64,000 nt of DNA from Lates calcarifer (Eukaryota > Chordata > Actinopteri > Centropomidae). The stretch lies in the NCBI RefSeq assembly GCF_001640805.2, contig NC_066845.1:17362307-17426306 (forward strand), given 5' to 3'. Shown here piece by piece: positions 28,411-40,912 of this stretch. Made by a program: the position numbers and the translations under genes. Below the pieces are notes generated by a model. The model was given only the letters and a program-made list of their open reading frames with translations, ran no database searches and was not told the origin of the DNA. Positions within the stretch are counted from its first letter, which is position 1; each line of letters starts with the position of its first letter.

Positions 28411-29265
28411 ATTCACCGCCTCCGCTGCCACCCAGACCTATGCACATCCATCATAATTATGCACAGCAGGAATTCAAATAGCTCCTCATACTTCAGAGCA
28501 GAGGAACATTGCACCAATTTTCCTCCACATTATACAGCACAAACAAAACAAAGAACATAAAAAATCTATTTTGGTTATTTTTGTTTACTGACTATGACAT
28601 TGGAAATGCTTCAGTTAATTCAGCGGAAATCTGAAAAAAAAAATCCATTTGTGCTCTCTGGTGTTCCTTTATTCGCCTTATAAGCATCACATGAAAAAGT
28701 TGCTGCACAGAAAATTTTGAATACCTGGAGGCTATATTGAGTTACTATGCAAACCCATCTCCACCATGTTTCCATGATAACCTGTGTGGGATATGTCACC
28801 TTTTCTGTGACATTTTTCACTCATCTAAAGAACGGCTTCAAGCTGTGCCTCCCTGCCAGCGTCATAACCACTTTCTCAATTGCATCTGAGACTGAGTTGA
28901 CCTATGGGCAGCATACATAAATCTCCACCGTTGCCACACAGGTCTGTGTGGCCTCTCTCAGGGTGCATGTTATACGGGTAAAAGTTCAAGATAGAGGAGA
29001 CACAGATAAAGAAAAAAAGAGAGAAAAACCAGAAGAAGGAATGGTGGATCAGCATTGCTGTGCAGGAAAACAGACTGCGCTCTCTGTGCTGAAGCCAGCA
29101 AGTCTGTTTTTGTAGAACAATTTCATTTCTTTTAGAATCCATTTACTTAATTATATACCCTTGACGTAATATCATTTGGGATGAAAATTAACAAATGATT
29201 TGATTTACAGGCTCCACATATCACCATCTCTAGTTGTAGGAAGGACCCCTCAGGTTTGAGGGTGG

Positions 29266-29266
<1 letters not shown>
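28411..29266. other. Non-coding tract
   Basis: No gene, RNA or distinctive repeat was recognised between the CA and TG microsatellites. Confidence 0.6.

Positions 29267-29305
<39 letters not shown>
29267..29305. repeat. (TG)n microsatellite
   Basis: A perfect TG run of about 19 units. Confidence 0.98.
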
Positions 29306-29307
<2 letters not shown>

Positions 29308-32006
29308 ATATTTTATGTGTGTTGTACATGGCCTTGAATATACAGCAGTGTTTAATGCAGGGGATAACAGGATCATTCTAGTGTGGACTAAATGCAGCTC
29401 TATAAAATTAAATCAGCTTGGATTGTCCTGTTTATGTGTGGAGTTTGGCTACTGTGGCTGCAATTCTGTCTTCAAGTCTTAGGGTGACATATCCGGTCAT
29501 GGGGCATCATACAAAACACCCAGTGATGAAAAAAAATGGGATTATTTTTCTTGAAGATGGGATTATTCTCAATCTAATTTACAGTTTATCCATTTTGATA
29601 TTTCTTTCAGCAAAGACCCCAAATGTTGCACGAGACGCAAAATTCAGTGTTTCATGCCGGGTCATTTGCTTCTATGTTGCAGTAGGTCTATATATAATAA
29701 AGGAAAATGCTCACTTGATGTCACCTTAGGGACAGGGAAGGAAAAGGGAAGGATAGAAAGATGAGAATCGTAAACGCGAATCACATATCATAAAGTTTTA
29801 ACTCCTTGAAAGTGGAAGGTTGGATGAAACTCGGGGGAGATTAAGTGAGATTAAAAATGCTTAATACCTGGCAGCTCATCATTGGGCAGCTTTCCATGAA
29901 GCAGTGACACGAAAGGTGACTTTGACACAAAGAGTTGAACTGTGGATGGCACTCTGTCATGTGGGAGTAGGGCTTTTTTTTTTTCAATTTCAGTGCAACA
30001 ACTGTGGTCCGTGGGCTGTTTTTGTATAATCTTGGCTGATGTGTTATTTGTTTTTTGTGAAAACTGCTGTGTACAAACCCTGTGATCTGATTTTAAAGGA
30101 TACTATATGACCACTACATCATATTGTCCTTTTGTGCTCCTATATTATTAGCACCACTGGAGTTTTCACACTTAAAATAAAATTTATTAAAGCAGCAATT
30201 ACACTGCGTGAACCATGTCGTCCTCTATTTTTGGTTCTTTTATAAATGTCCATTGAAACCTATAATACCAGCTATACATTAAAAGTGTCACTGATCACAG
30301 TGGGTTGCACAGTGCCTCCACACACTGGAAATGTTGGCTCTATATCTTAAGGGTTTCATTGACTTGGGCACAGCCAGCTCATGTTCAATTTCCCCCCACA
30401 GTAATGTTCCCCTGAATTAAATGGGTTTTTGAAATTGGGAATATAGGAAACAATTTTGGAGAGATAAAATTATTTTGGTACAGTGAGAGCAAAGTGTATA
30501 TCCTCTTCTAAGTGATTTCAGGGGTGCAAAAATCAATAGCTCTCTAGTTGCATTTCTGCCAAGTTGATGGAGGTGGTTGAGTACAGGTGCAAAGATAGAT
30601 CAAGTTGGAAATCAATCAAATCCGAAACATTCAATTTGAAAGGCGAGAAATGTAGGGCACTGAAGTGAAGCAGGAGTCAATTTTAGAACTGTAGAGATTC
30701 AGTCATGTTGGAAAAGCATACGCCACCCTGTCTAGGAGGATCAGGAGGTTACTTTTAAAATATTACTTAAAACTGTAATCAGTCATGTAAACCAGCTGAT
30801 TCCTTAAACTCAGCGAAATGCTCTCTGTTTTCTCATCTTGGGATTACTTGCTCCCAGAAAATGGGAAATTAAAGCATTTTTAAGACAATAATACATTTAA
30901 TCTACCTTAATCTACTTAACTGGTGGGCTAGGTATTACAGCGCTTCAGGAGTATGTAATTCAACATGCCTGGCACTTAAACTGTCTCAAGTGGAAATGGA
31001 AGTGCTTCAGTTTTTTTTTTCTCCCTCAGCCTCAAGTGACAAGACAGGTTTTCTCTCAAGTTATTTTTCCCCCTTTGTTTTGATGTATTTCAGCCACGAA
31101 TATTGCCTTACACTGTGCTGATTTCCTTTATCACTGGATGTGACCTTTTGGTGGGTTCAGAAAAAGACACAAAACACTTACCTGTGAAATGTCACAATAC
31201 TATCTTGGATATCTTTGTAATTGTATTTTGAGGAAAAAGCAAACAAACAAACTGAATAGAAGTGCAGCAAGCACAGAGGCACTATCCTGAAGGGTCACAG
31301 GAAGGTAGTGAGTTTTCATGTGCAAACACTGACTTACACCATATTTTGTCAACATCTGAAATACACAATAACTGATAAATCACCCTAAAGTTACATTAAA
31401 ATTTGAACAATTTATATTTTGTTAACATGGGTTCTGTGGAAATTAAACTCCTTCAATCAGATCTGACTGCATCATGCTAGTTTGAAATTTGTGTCTCCTT
31501 CATGTAATCCTAATACGTAATATACTAAATATAATAATACTAAAAATATTTGTGGATGTCTCTTTGTTTTACAAGACACTGTAAACACCAGCAACAAAAG
31601 ACCCTCAGTTGTCTGTTGGCTTTTAACAAAACAATGCAGTTCAATGACAGGAGATTCTTTCAAGATAAATTATAGGATTTTCAAATGTGACCTGTGTCTA
31701 CCTACCAGTCAGTTTGGCTTAAGTCCTTTCCCAAGTGTGACATAAACACACACACCATAAGAGGACCAAAACTGTGAACAAGTAAACATTTGACAGCAGT
31801 AATGAACTACTGCTCTGTGTTGTGGGTATACTGTATAGCAATAAAACTGAGCAGTTAACAACAATATAGTAAACTGACATCTGTCATGTAAATAGCTGCC
31901 GAACTTCAAACACATCTTCAAACACTAACATTATTACATTATCAATCACCTTCAATTACAATATCCACTGTTGGTTATCATTGGTGAACAGGAAGAAAGG
32001 AGGATG
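29306..32006. other. Non-coding tract
   Basis: AT-rich sequence. The phrase ATGGGATTATT occurs twice within about 30 bases near 29535-29570. No gene was recognised. Confidence 0.6.
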
Positions 32007-32041
32007 AATCATCATTTTAAAAGATTTTTAAAATGATGATT
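32007..32041. repeat. Perfect 16-bp inverted repeat with 3-base loop
   Basis: The arms 32007-32022 and 32026-32041 are exact reverse complements around GAT. The stem is AT-rich (TTTAAAATGATGAT core), so a chance origin is more plausible than for the hairpin at 11837. Confidence 0.93.
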
Positions 32042-35000
32042 TAAATGAACATGAATGACACAATGACTCATTACTTACCACATTTATTATGGCAAAGACA
32101 ACGACTGCAGGTGGAGAAAATATTGACACCACTAAAAATATCAGATAGGTAATAATAGAGCTAGAGCTACTGTTTAAATGTGTGTTTAAATGAATGACTT
32201 CAAATGAAATAATTCAAGATGTGTGAAAGGTTTTCTTCAACTTTAGAAAATACTGGAGGAACTCTGACAGTTTTTTGTGACTATACCCCCAGGTCTGTGC
32301 CAGATGTCAAGCACCACCACTTAGCTCCCGAGGTCAGAGAAATTGAGTAGGTATGTACATGACAAGTACGAATAGCTGTTTGTGTGAGTAGCCATAATTG
32401 CGCCGATAGGAACCATTACCTGTCCTTCCCAGGTGAGATTATCAAGTCAATGGTCTTGAACTAATGACCAGAACATTGAGCTCAGACCTCTGCGAGCTGC
32501 TCAGTGCCTGAGTGGCAGAGAGGAAATCTGTCTGAGATGAAGCACCAGTCAGCCTTTTCTACAGCTTCTGGTTGGAAACTTATGGACAAATTAATGGTAC
32601 TTATAATAGCAGGCAGTGAAGAGCCAGTCCCTAGTCAGAAGAATAATGATTCACTGTTCCACTTTAAATCGTTTGATTAAATATTGCTATTGAAAGAATA
32701 TCTCTAATAATCTTCTAATGAGATCCCACTGCTGAAATGTTTCCCAAAAGTTTAACCAAGGACATTTAAGAAATCAAATGTTGGTAGAAATAGATGATTG
32801 AAAATATCTATTTAGTCAAATCAGTATTTTTTTATTGTCACTGGTTACAATCACTGTGTGAAGCCTTAGTGACAACAGTGAATTATTATCCAACTTTGCA
32901 GTTCTCCATATCTTTATGAAACATTGTTTTGGTTCTACAACCCACACCTTTATTGTTTTTGTTCAGTCTCACACCTCTCATTAGTGTTTTTCCTTATGTA
33001 ACAGGCAGCTGTTCTCAGCAGAAAATCTAAAAAAAATAAAAAAAAAATAAAAAAAAATTGAACACTACCTGCCCTGTACCAAACGATACACAGACTAAGT
33101 TAATGGCTTCTAACTGTAGTGAAGTATTTAAGCTAAAGAACCAATTATTTCCCTCAAGAGCTGTTTGAGACCAGAACAGAGGTAGACAGAGAGTGATTAG
33201 TGGACTCAAATTCAATATTAATTGAATGCTAATATTGCACCACGTTTGCTGAATGTGTAAATTGGCAACTGTCTGCTAATATGCTAACACTAACACCATA
33301 ACAACTTCATGTCAAATGACAGCAGCTTAAGTGGCCAAAACTTACCATATCTATTATATTTTAAACCTTAAATTTTATTATGAAGCCATACTTGTTAACA
33401 TGTCTACATGTGTACTTACACTATGTGGATGGTAGAAAATGGTAGGAAATTAACTGTACAACTAAGCTGCTAATATGTCCAAAGTGCACTCCTGTTTAGA
33501 ATAATAATAGTGATTCTCCATTGAAGCCTATTGGTTGGTTGGACTTTTTATCCAAATCTTCCCCAAACATGATTTCTCTTAAAGACAGCAATGTCAACCT
33601 GAATCAAAAATGAAATTGTATTAGCAAAAAAACAGGCATGTAGTCTTCCACATTAATGGCTGTCAACCAGTGACCTAAGTCATAAGCACTTTTTAGCATA
33701 TTTGCAGCTTTTCACAGAAACACAGAGGACTGCATAGTGTTAAGGCTGCTAATGGATTGTTAGTCAAATTGTTATTATGTAGAAATGATAAAGAAAATAA
33801 TGAGTGTTTTCCTTTTTCAAAAATACTCAGGAGTCGTCTTCCCTTGTACCCTTCATAAGAATCCTCCTCAAATGCCAACTTACACCCCAGTAATAACTTT
33901 TTAAGATCCATCTCAACAAAGCCGGCATCCCAGCTGCCTGGTTTCACAGTGGAGTCCTAGACGTGATTAGATGGATGATAAGAGTGATACAAAAGAGCAG
34001 CTTGTGTATCTGGTAAGGCTTTAATAGGACCACATCTGCTCACCTCAAAATAAGAACAAACCATAATCTCACACCTGCTGCTGGCTTTCACTCAACTGCA
34101 CAGGCAGATAAATCTCATGGACTGGCACACCCATGCACGAGTACAGACACACTAACACACACCCAAACTGTCAGTGTGAATCCGAACGTCTGAGGCCAAA
34201 CATCTGGAACTAATGCTCAAAGAGAGTCTCTCTGATTTTATTGAGTTATTCTCCTTCTGAGAAGAACTCTATTTGATAGACCCTTTAGAGGGGTGGGGGG
34301 CTGGGGGGGTCAAATTGACATCTGCAGTACATCACCCTGAAGCAGCAGAACATGAGGTGTAGCTGTCCTGTTTTTGAGGACTAAAATTAATATTATGTTT
34401 CCAAGGCAATCCTGTTAGCCCCGTCTAATCCGACTCAGATTGGCAGACTTGAAGACTGGTCTCAGAAGCAGTTTGGGGATTACCCAGCTTGAGTTTTATA
34501 GACACCACACTTGCTGGTTGCTATGTTTTGGCCAGGGCTGAGGATTGCAGATTCAGGGAGGGAAAACACGTCAATCTGTATGAGAAGCAAAACAACAACT
34601 GTGGTCAGTGACACTCTCAAGCTAAAATCTTTGCTGCTCTCACCGCACACATTAAGGGCTGATATGATGAAAGAATGAAGAAGAATAACAGCAACTCAGT
34701 ACTCAACACAGCACTAGCAGCATGCGCCATCCAATTGTAGTCAACACTCTGGGGGCTCGCAGTCTCACATGGCTTCTGAAGGCTGTCAGTGTTTGATATT
34801 TACCAGTATGTTTACATCTGTTCCTCTTGTCTGTGCGGGTATTAGAAGTTTTCATGCAGCAGCTTGAGTTTCACTTTTCATTTACTCGGCTTTGCCAACA
34901 TGTCTTTCTGTCTAGCTTTCTGTTGTCCATTCCACCGCCCTGAGCAGGAACAGCAAGTCTCTCAGACAACAGTTTATATTATGTCAGAGGTTTAGGTTGA

Positions 35001-38000
35001 CAGTAAATGGAAAAGAACACAATAAAAGTTGGTCTTCTAGCACTGCTGAACATTGCAACTTTAGGTTAAGCCATTACAGGTAAAATGCAGCAGATAAATT
35101 ACGTTTCTCTCATCCACTTACACAGCATTCATCAGAGGGTAGAATACATTAAAGCTAATTGAGCATTTTTGCCATTTGAGCTGTATTAATTGAAAAGCCA
35201 TCACTGCCAGCCATGCACCAAATGACCACATTAACTGTCAACATTATGTTTGACATCCTCCTAGATGAAGTAGTGCTTGGGGAGCTCTCTGTGGGCTCTT
35301 AGAAACACCAGACAAGAGAGAGGAGAGCCACACTAAGCTTGTGTGTAGGTGGTCAGGCCTAAAGTCAAAGAACAAATTGTCGTCTCTTTGCGTCACCAGT
35401 GCTAATCACTGATGGATGGATTTGCCATGTCATCCAAGATTTGTGTCTGCTGGGATGAAACAGCACAAACTTTCATGGCATGTTGCAGGTTCAGACGGCA
35501 ATGAAACAGAAAATAGAAAATGATCCCCTTAGTCTATTTAGAGACAAGCGCTTACAAGCTGTTTTTCTCTATTTGCACCTCATTTCTTTTTGCAGCGCAT
35601 CTATCATGTCATGTCTTCCACCTGCAAGATATTTTCACCCTCGTTGCTCCCCGGGTCTCACCCTGTTTGAGTATCTGGGCTTGTGTTTCAGAGAAGGTAG
35701 CCTAGGGAATAAAATGCAGATTCCTGTCTCCTTTGGTACTCTGTGCACTCACTCATGCGCAGCTCTGTGCAGCGTGCTGCTTGTAAGATGACAGCAGTGC
35801 TTAATTTTAACATAAAGGTATATGCCAGATCCCTCAAGATATTCTTTGAGTTGTGTATTTGCTCAAGGATTATGTGGCATTGTGCTACACAGCCTGTACT
35901 GGAGGCAAAAATAGCTGAAACATTATATTTAAAATTGCTTACTTTTTTTGAAACGTAAAAAAGAAAATCAACACAAATAAGCACACAAAAAAGATTTTAC
36001 TGACACATAGACAGACAAGCAAACAGAGCTTTCAGAATAAAATGCAAATTATTAGCAATCACTCATGCTACATACAATAACACCCCCAGTCATGTGATGA
36101 TAATTTTGGAAAAATCACAAATTATAAATGAATAAGCCAACCATGTCAGAAAATAGAGAGAAATACAGCAGAGTGAGGGTTATAATGAAACTGAAAGACA
36201 AAAAGCCTTTCATTTGTTACTTTTTTATGCTGTCACCAATATACTGCAATAAAGTATCTGAAACAGTTAAATGAACTGAAGATGATATATTAAATGACAG
36301 ATTAGACTTAGTCTTATATTCACACTGTAGCATGTGGTGCCCTCTGTGGATGTGTCCCTGGAGTGGGAAAAAAAAGTTTTACTTAATTCCACCTCGAAGA
36401 CATTCCTGAAGCTGCCAGATGTCTCCGGGGAGCCCTTCGTCTGAATATGCCGTGGAGACTTGAGTTCGTGCCTCTGATGAGACTTTCTCTACTAAACCTC
36501 ATTTCCATGTTGGCTTCACTGGTAATGCTGGATAGTAGCAGGGAAAGAGACAGATGGTGCTAATATGGAGAAGCAAGGTGCAGGGCACGCAGGGTGCGCA
36601 GTCCGCTGTGCGCTGTGGCAATGCATTTTTTGGTCATTTTGTGGGTGGACCATGTGAAAACAGGTTAAAATTAGGAAGAATTCATTATCAAAAATTGTTA
36701 GTGGGTAAGTGAAGGGTTGGGGAAAAAATCACAGCCAGTCATCAAGAGCAGCAAATTATCCACCATGACACAGTTTTGTAACAGGGTGGAGTCCAGAGGA
36801 ATGTTACACATGAGGAAAATGGTTGCAGGCTTACTTTTTTTTTTTTAAAGCTGCGCTATTCAATATTTTTTATATCTTCAATGGATCAAATGACTACATG
36901 TTATCTGAAGGGGGTTGCATGTAATAATGAACCTATAGAGAATCATGCCTCGACTCTGGAGTTCCTCAGCTCCTAAGCCCATTTTAGAGTTTTTCAGCTC
37001 TGTTTTTGTTTTCTGGCCCACAGCTTTAATGTTTTCCCCAGGGCTCACCAGCCTCATTAGTCTAATCTCCAGATGCAGGAGGCAGCTATTTCCAAAAAAA
37101 AAAAAAAAAAGAAAGAAAGAAAAGAAAAGAAAAAGAAAATCTCTAAAAAAAACAAAAAAACAATACTAACTCCCCAGAAGCAAACAACAGACAGACAAAG
37201 TTTAACAAAACTGGCAAAAATAGCAAAGCATTCATTTGAGTGAATCTTACCAATCAATAAGTTATGATTAATTACTTTACTGATCAGGATCATCCCTACA
37301 CACATGCTAAATGGTCAACTTACATGATATAATGTGTACTTAAATGCCAGATGAAACAATAGAATGAAAAACATAAAGATGCCATCATGGGCTAATAGAC
37401 CTGCTCAAGCCTTCAGAAACACAGAGGTCCACAGACAATTTTCCAACAGCCATATTGTAATCCTATTATATCAGGCACTCTGCTCAGACAAATGAAATCA
37501 TCTGCTGCAACTGGAGGGAGGCCAAGTTTACATAAATAAATTAAGAAACAGATTCACTTCCACCCCCTTCAGTGATTGCACCTGGATTCCCTAAACAGAA
37601 AAACAGCATAATTTAACTGATAAGGGCTTCTAAATAAATTGCACTCAAACTGTATTTGATTCAGATGGGTCTTCATGTTAAGGCCCTTTGAAATTTATGG
37701 CATATTGGCCATTGTATGTAGACTCTTTATTCTTCCTTGTGTGTAAATACAGTGAAAAGTAGTGGGGAATGCTTTTTAATTGTGAGCTCAAATTACTCCC
37801 AGTAGGCTCATTGTTTAGATTTAAGGCCTTCGCTGCAACATCACCTTCACACACAGCAGATATTGACAGACTAGAATGAGGCCCTTCTCATTACTTAAAT
37901 CAGTGATTCTCAGGTAACCAGTGCCTCAGGGAGTACATGTATGTGTATCTAGTTCTCCCAGATGCTTGGAACGACCTACCTGCCAAGTGCCCTGTAAAAC

Positions 38001-38219
38001 TATAAGCATAAGTTTATAGAGGAGGGCTGCTGCTGTTTAAGAGGCAAAGGGTGGTCACACCAAATACTGATTTGATTTGGGGTTTGCAATTGATAGATAG
38101 ATCACCTATAGCACCTGAGAACTGTGTGTTGTGACTCAGTGTATCAAATCTAGTTAGCAAGCAAGAAAAGGAAGTCTAAATGTCTTAGAGGAAATAGCTT
38201 AAATAGACAGAATGAATAT
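32042..38219. other. Non-coding tract with A-rich runs and a candidate regulatory patch
   Basis: No gene is seen. A-rich low-complexity runs occur at 33027-33058 and 37096-37160. A G-rich tract (runs of 4, 6 and 7 G) is at 34290-34309. At 35100-35260 two TAATTG homeodomain cores (35157-35162, 35187-35192) and TGTCA words fall in a balanced-composition patch that could be an enhancer. Confidence 0.55.
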
Positions 38220-38580
38220 GAATACACAGTAGCTAAAAGCAACGAATACACAGTTCAAATAGTTAGCTAAAAATCACGAATAAACATTTAAAATTAGCTA
38301 AAAGTAATACGGTTGAAGTAGTTAGATAATATCAGAGGATAAATGGTAGAAAGAGTTGGCTTAAATTGAAGGATAAATGGTAGAAATAGCTAAAAGTAAG
38401 CAATATACAGTTGAAATAGCTGGCTATTTATTAGCAAAGAAATGGATGAATGACTGGTTGGCTAAAAGTAATGGATGATGAAATAGATTAAACAGATAGC
38501 TCAAAGCAAATTATAGTGGATAAATGGTGTAAACAGATAGCTGCGAGCAATGGATAAATGTTTGAAATGTCATGCTTCCT
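38220..38580. repeat. Diverged minisatellite, period about 31-41 bases
   Basis: A core AGCTAAAAG or close variant recurs near 38231, 38265, 38296, 38388, 38460, 38497 and 38538. It alternates with ATGGATAAATGG- and TTGAAATAG-like words. The units have drifted and differ in length, so this is an old tandem array. It has no coding potential. Confidence 0.8.
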
Positions 38581-40781
38581 CCACTGCAAGTGGTAGAAGT
38601 ACAAATGCAAACTTGTCCAAACCAACACTGGATGTCCAGTTGTATGAAAAAAATAACTCTAACAACATCCACTTAATGAGTTCAGGTCATCTAACAGGAC
38701 TGTGGCTGTAAATTAGCTCAGCAACCACTGAAATCATGCAAAACAGGCCCATGTTGATAGTATGGTGTTAACACATGCACACACACACACACACTTGCAA
38801 AGTATCAAAGAGGGGGTACGTACATGACAATGTCTGAAAGAGTTAATGAGCTTAAGCTTCAAGGTAGCTGCCTGTTTCTGCAGCAGTCGAGATTGTAAGA
38901 GTGGATGGATGAGGCTGTTTGATCGCTTGTTATCCAGGTGCGCTGCTTCTCCAAGGTCATCGTGTTATTGCATCTTGCCTAATTATGTTAAGTCAAAACC
39001 AAAGTCTTTTCACATTTGAATTCATTAAGCTTGGCAAGGACCCTTCCCCACTGCTACAGTCGCTAATGCTACACAATGAAATGCTGGGGCTTTATTACAA
39101 CCACAGTCCCGGTACTCCAACTGAGCTTTGTTCTAAGGCCTTGTACGTCAGTAAATGTCCCTTAATGGCAGGGTATCTATGCTGGAAAGAAAATAAAGTT
39201 TATTTTGTTAGTTTTGTTAAGACAGTTTTTTTTTTTTCAAGTAAAAGTGCTGCTTAAAACCAGACTGAGCCCACATTATACTTGTCATTATAATTGTATA
39301 TTTGTCTCTCTCAGTGTGTGTGTGTCTGCACGCACATGTAGGTGTGTGATGATAGCCTTTGTCTCCTAAAATAGTCAGTTTCATTTCCAGAATAAGCTAA
39401 GATGGATGAATGCAATTTTAATTTAAAATCCCTAAAAAGGGAAGAATATTGTGGCAAACATTTCATTATCCTGGCCCCGAAGAAATTATATGATGAATTA
39501 AAAACAGGAATTGAAATGAGGGCTTCACTGACACTGTGAGAATTCCCATTAGTGGCCAAGAAAATGAAAGATCTTTCATCAAAGCCTGAGATGACAGCAC
39601 TGTATCACTCACTCCTCACAGCTGGATGTGTCTTTTTTCTGCACAAACCTCAGATTAATGCTTATCTGTAGTTCTACAACGTAATACTTGAGTTCTCTCC
39701 TTCTGTTTAATCTGGTTATTTAATGCACCTGTGGAGAACAATTTTCAACAATGAAGAAAAAGAAAAACACACCTCCCTTTATAGTCACTTGTTCCTCTGA
39801 GAGAGACAGTTTTCCTGATTTGAAAAGTGGATTTCATCACAAGCACAAGCACTGCTGTAACTGAAGCACTTGTTTTCTTTCTTTGTCCTGCAACACGCAA
39901 CTATATCAAATGTGAAGTAATGATCCCAAGTGTATTACATTTTAATGGTGTTATTACAGCATACAAGCACAATTAGTTCATCAGCAGAAAGAGGAGATAA
40001 TTTCCAGTGGCTCAGCTCTATTTAATGGCAGTCCCAGGGATGCTGGCACAGCAGAATAAGACCTTGTACCAGAGGACTGCAACAGTGGATGACATTTAGA
40101 ACCATAAACAGCTACTTATGGGTTGTGAGCGTGTAGTCAATTTACCTGAGGAGCCATAGCACTAAAACCTGGTGTGAAAAAACAGTTAAACAACAAGAGA
40201 TAAACATATTTGTATTGGACAGTCATTTAAAAATCCAATACACTGACTTTTTTATTCATTAAAAATATGTTAAAATCACTCTTGAATTTAATTCATATTT
40301 ATCAGCATCATTTACAATTACAGCAAGTATTTCTGCGGAGATGTTTAATTCGGATGCTGCTGCTTTATTATATCCTGTAATGTACTGTCATAAAAAAGGT
40401 ACGTTGGTAGAGATGAGATGATGTATAGCTTCAGTAACACCCATTCCATGACATCAATTATTCTTTGACAGTTTCACGGTTGTCAGGCCACCCATAATGA
40501 TATCCAATGGGTCAACTTGAAATTGGACAGGTGAGATGGTATGTCATCCTGACATAAGGACAATGGGAGCAGCATGAGCATTGATAGCTAGGGAAAATTG
40601 ATTTAGGAGCATATTTGCCCCTAAACATTTTTAGCAGGCGTGAAGATCATCCTCTTACATATCTACAATAAAGGGATATTTCAGAGATTACAGATTTTGA
40701 AAAAAAAAAGCAGGCTGTTGTTAACTATGGTGTTTGTATGATAGAGGAGTGTTCTTGTGTAAATATAAACCTGTACAAAAG

Positions 40782-40782
<1 letters not shown>
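38581..40782. other. Non-coding tract
   Basis: AT-rich with a short CA run at 38777-38794 and a T-run near 39226-39237. No gene was recognised. Confidence 0.6.
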
Positions 40783-40846
<64 letters not shown>

Positions 40847-40875
40847 TAGATAGATAGATATAGGTGTGTGTGTGT

Positions 40876-40909
<34 letters not shown>
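40783..40909. repeat. Compound microsatellite (TA)31-(GATA)n-(GT)n
   Basis: A perfect TA run (40783-40844) changes into GATA units (to about 40861) and then into an almost perfect GT run (40864-40909). Such arrays are highly length-variable. Confidence 0.97.

Positions 40910-40912
<3 letters not shown>

Noticed and set aside
32530..32545. A 16-base match to the phrase around the start of mature miR-143
   Set aside because: The match stops after the seed region and the upstream sequence does not supply a pairing arm, so no precursor hairpin exists.
37057..37305. Open frames rich in Lys or Phe
   Set aside because: They translate a simple A-rich purine tract in both directions.
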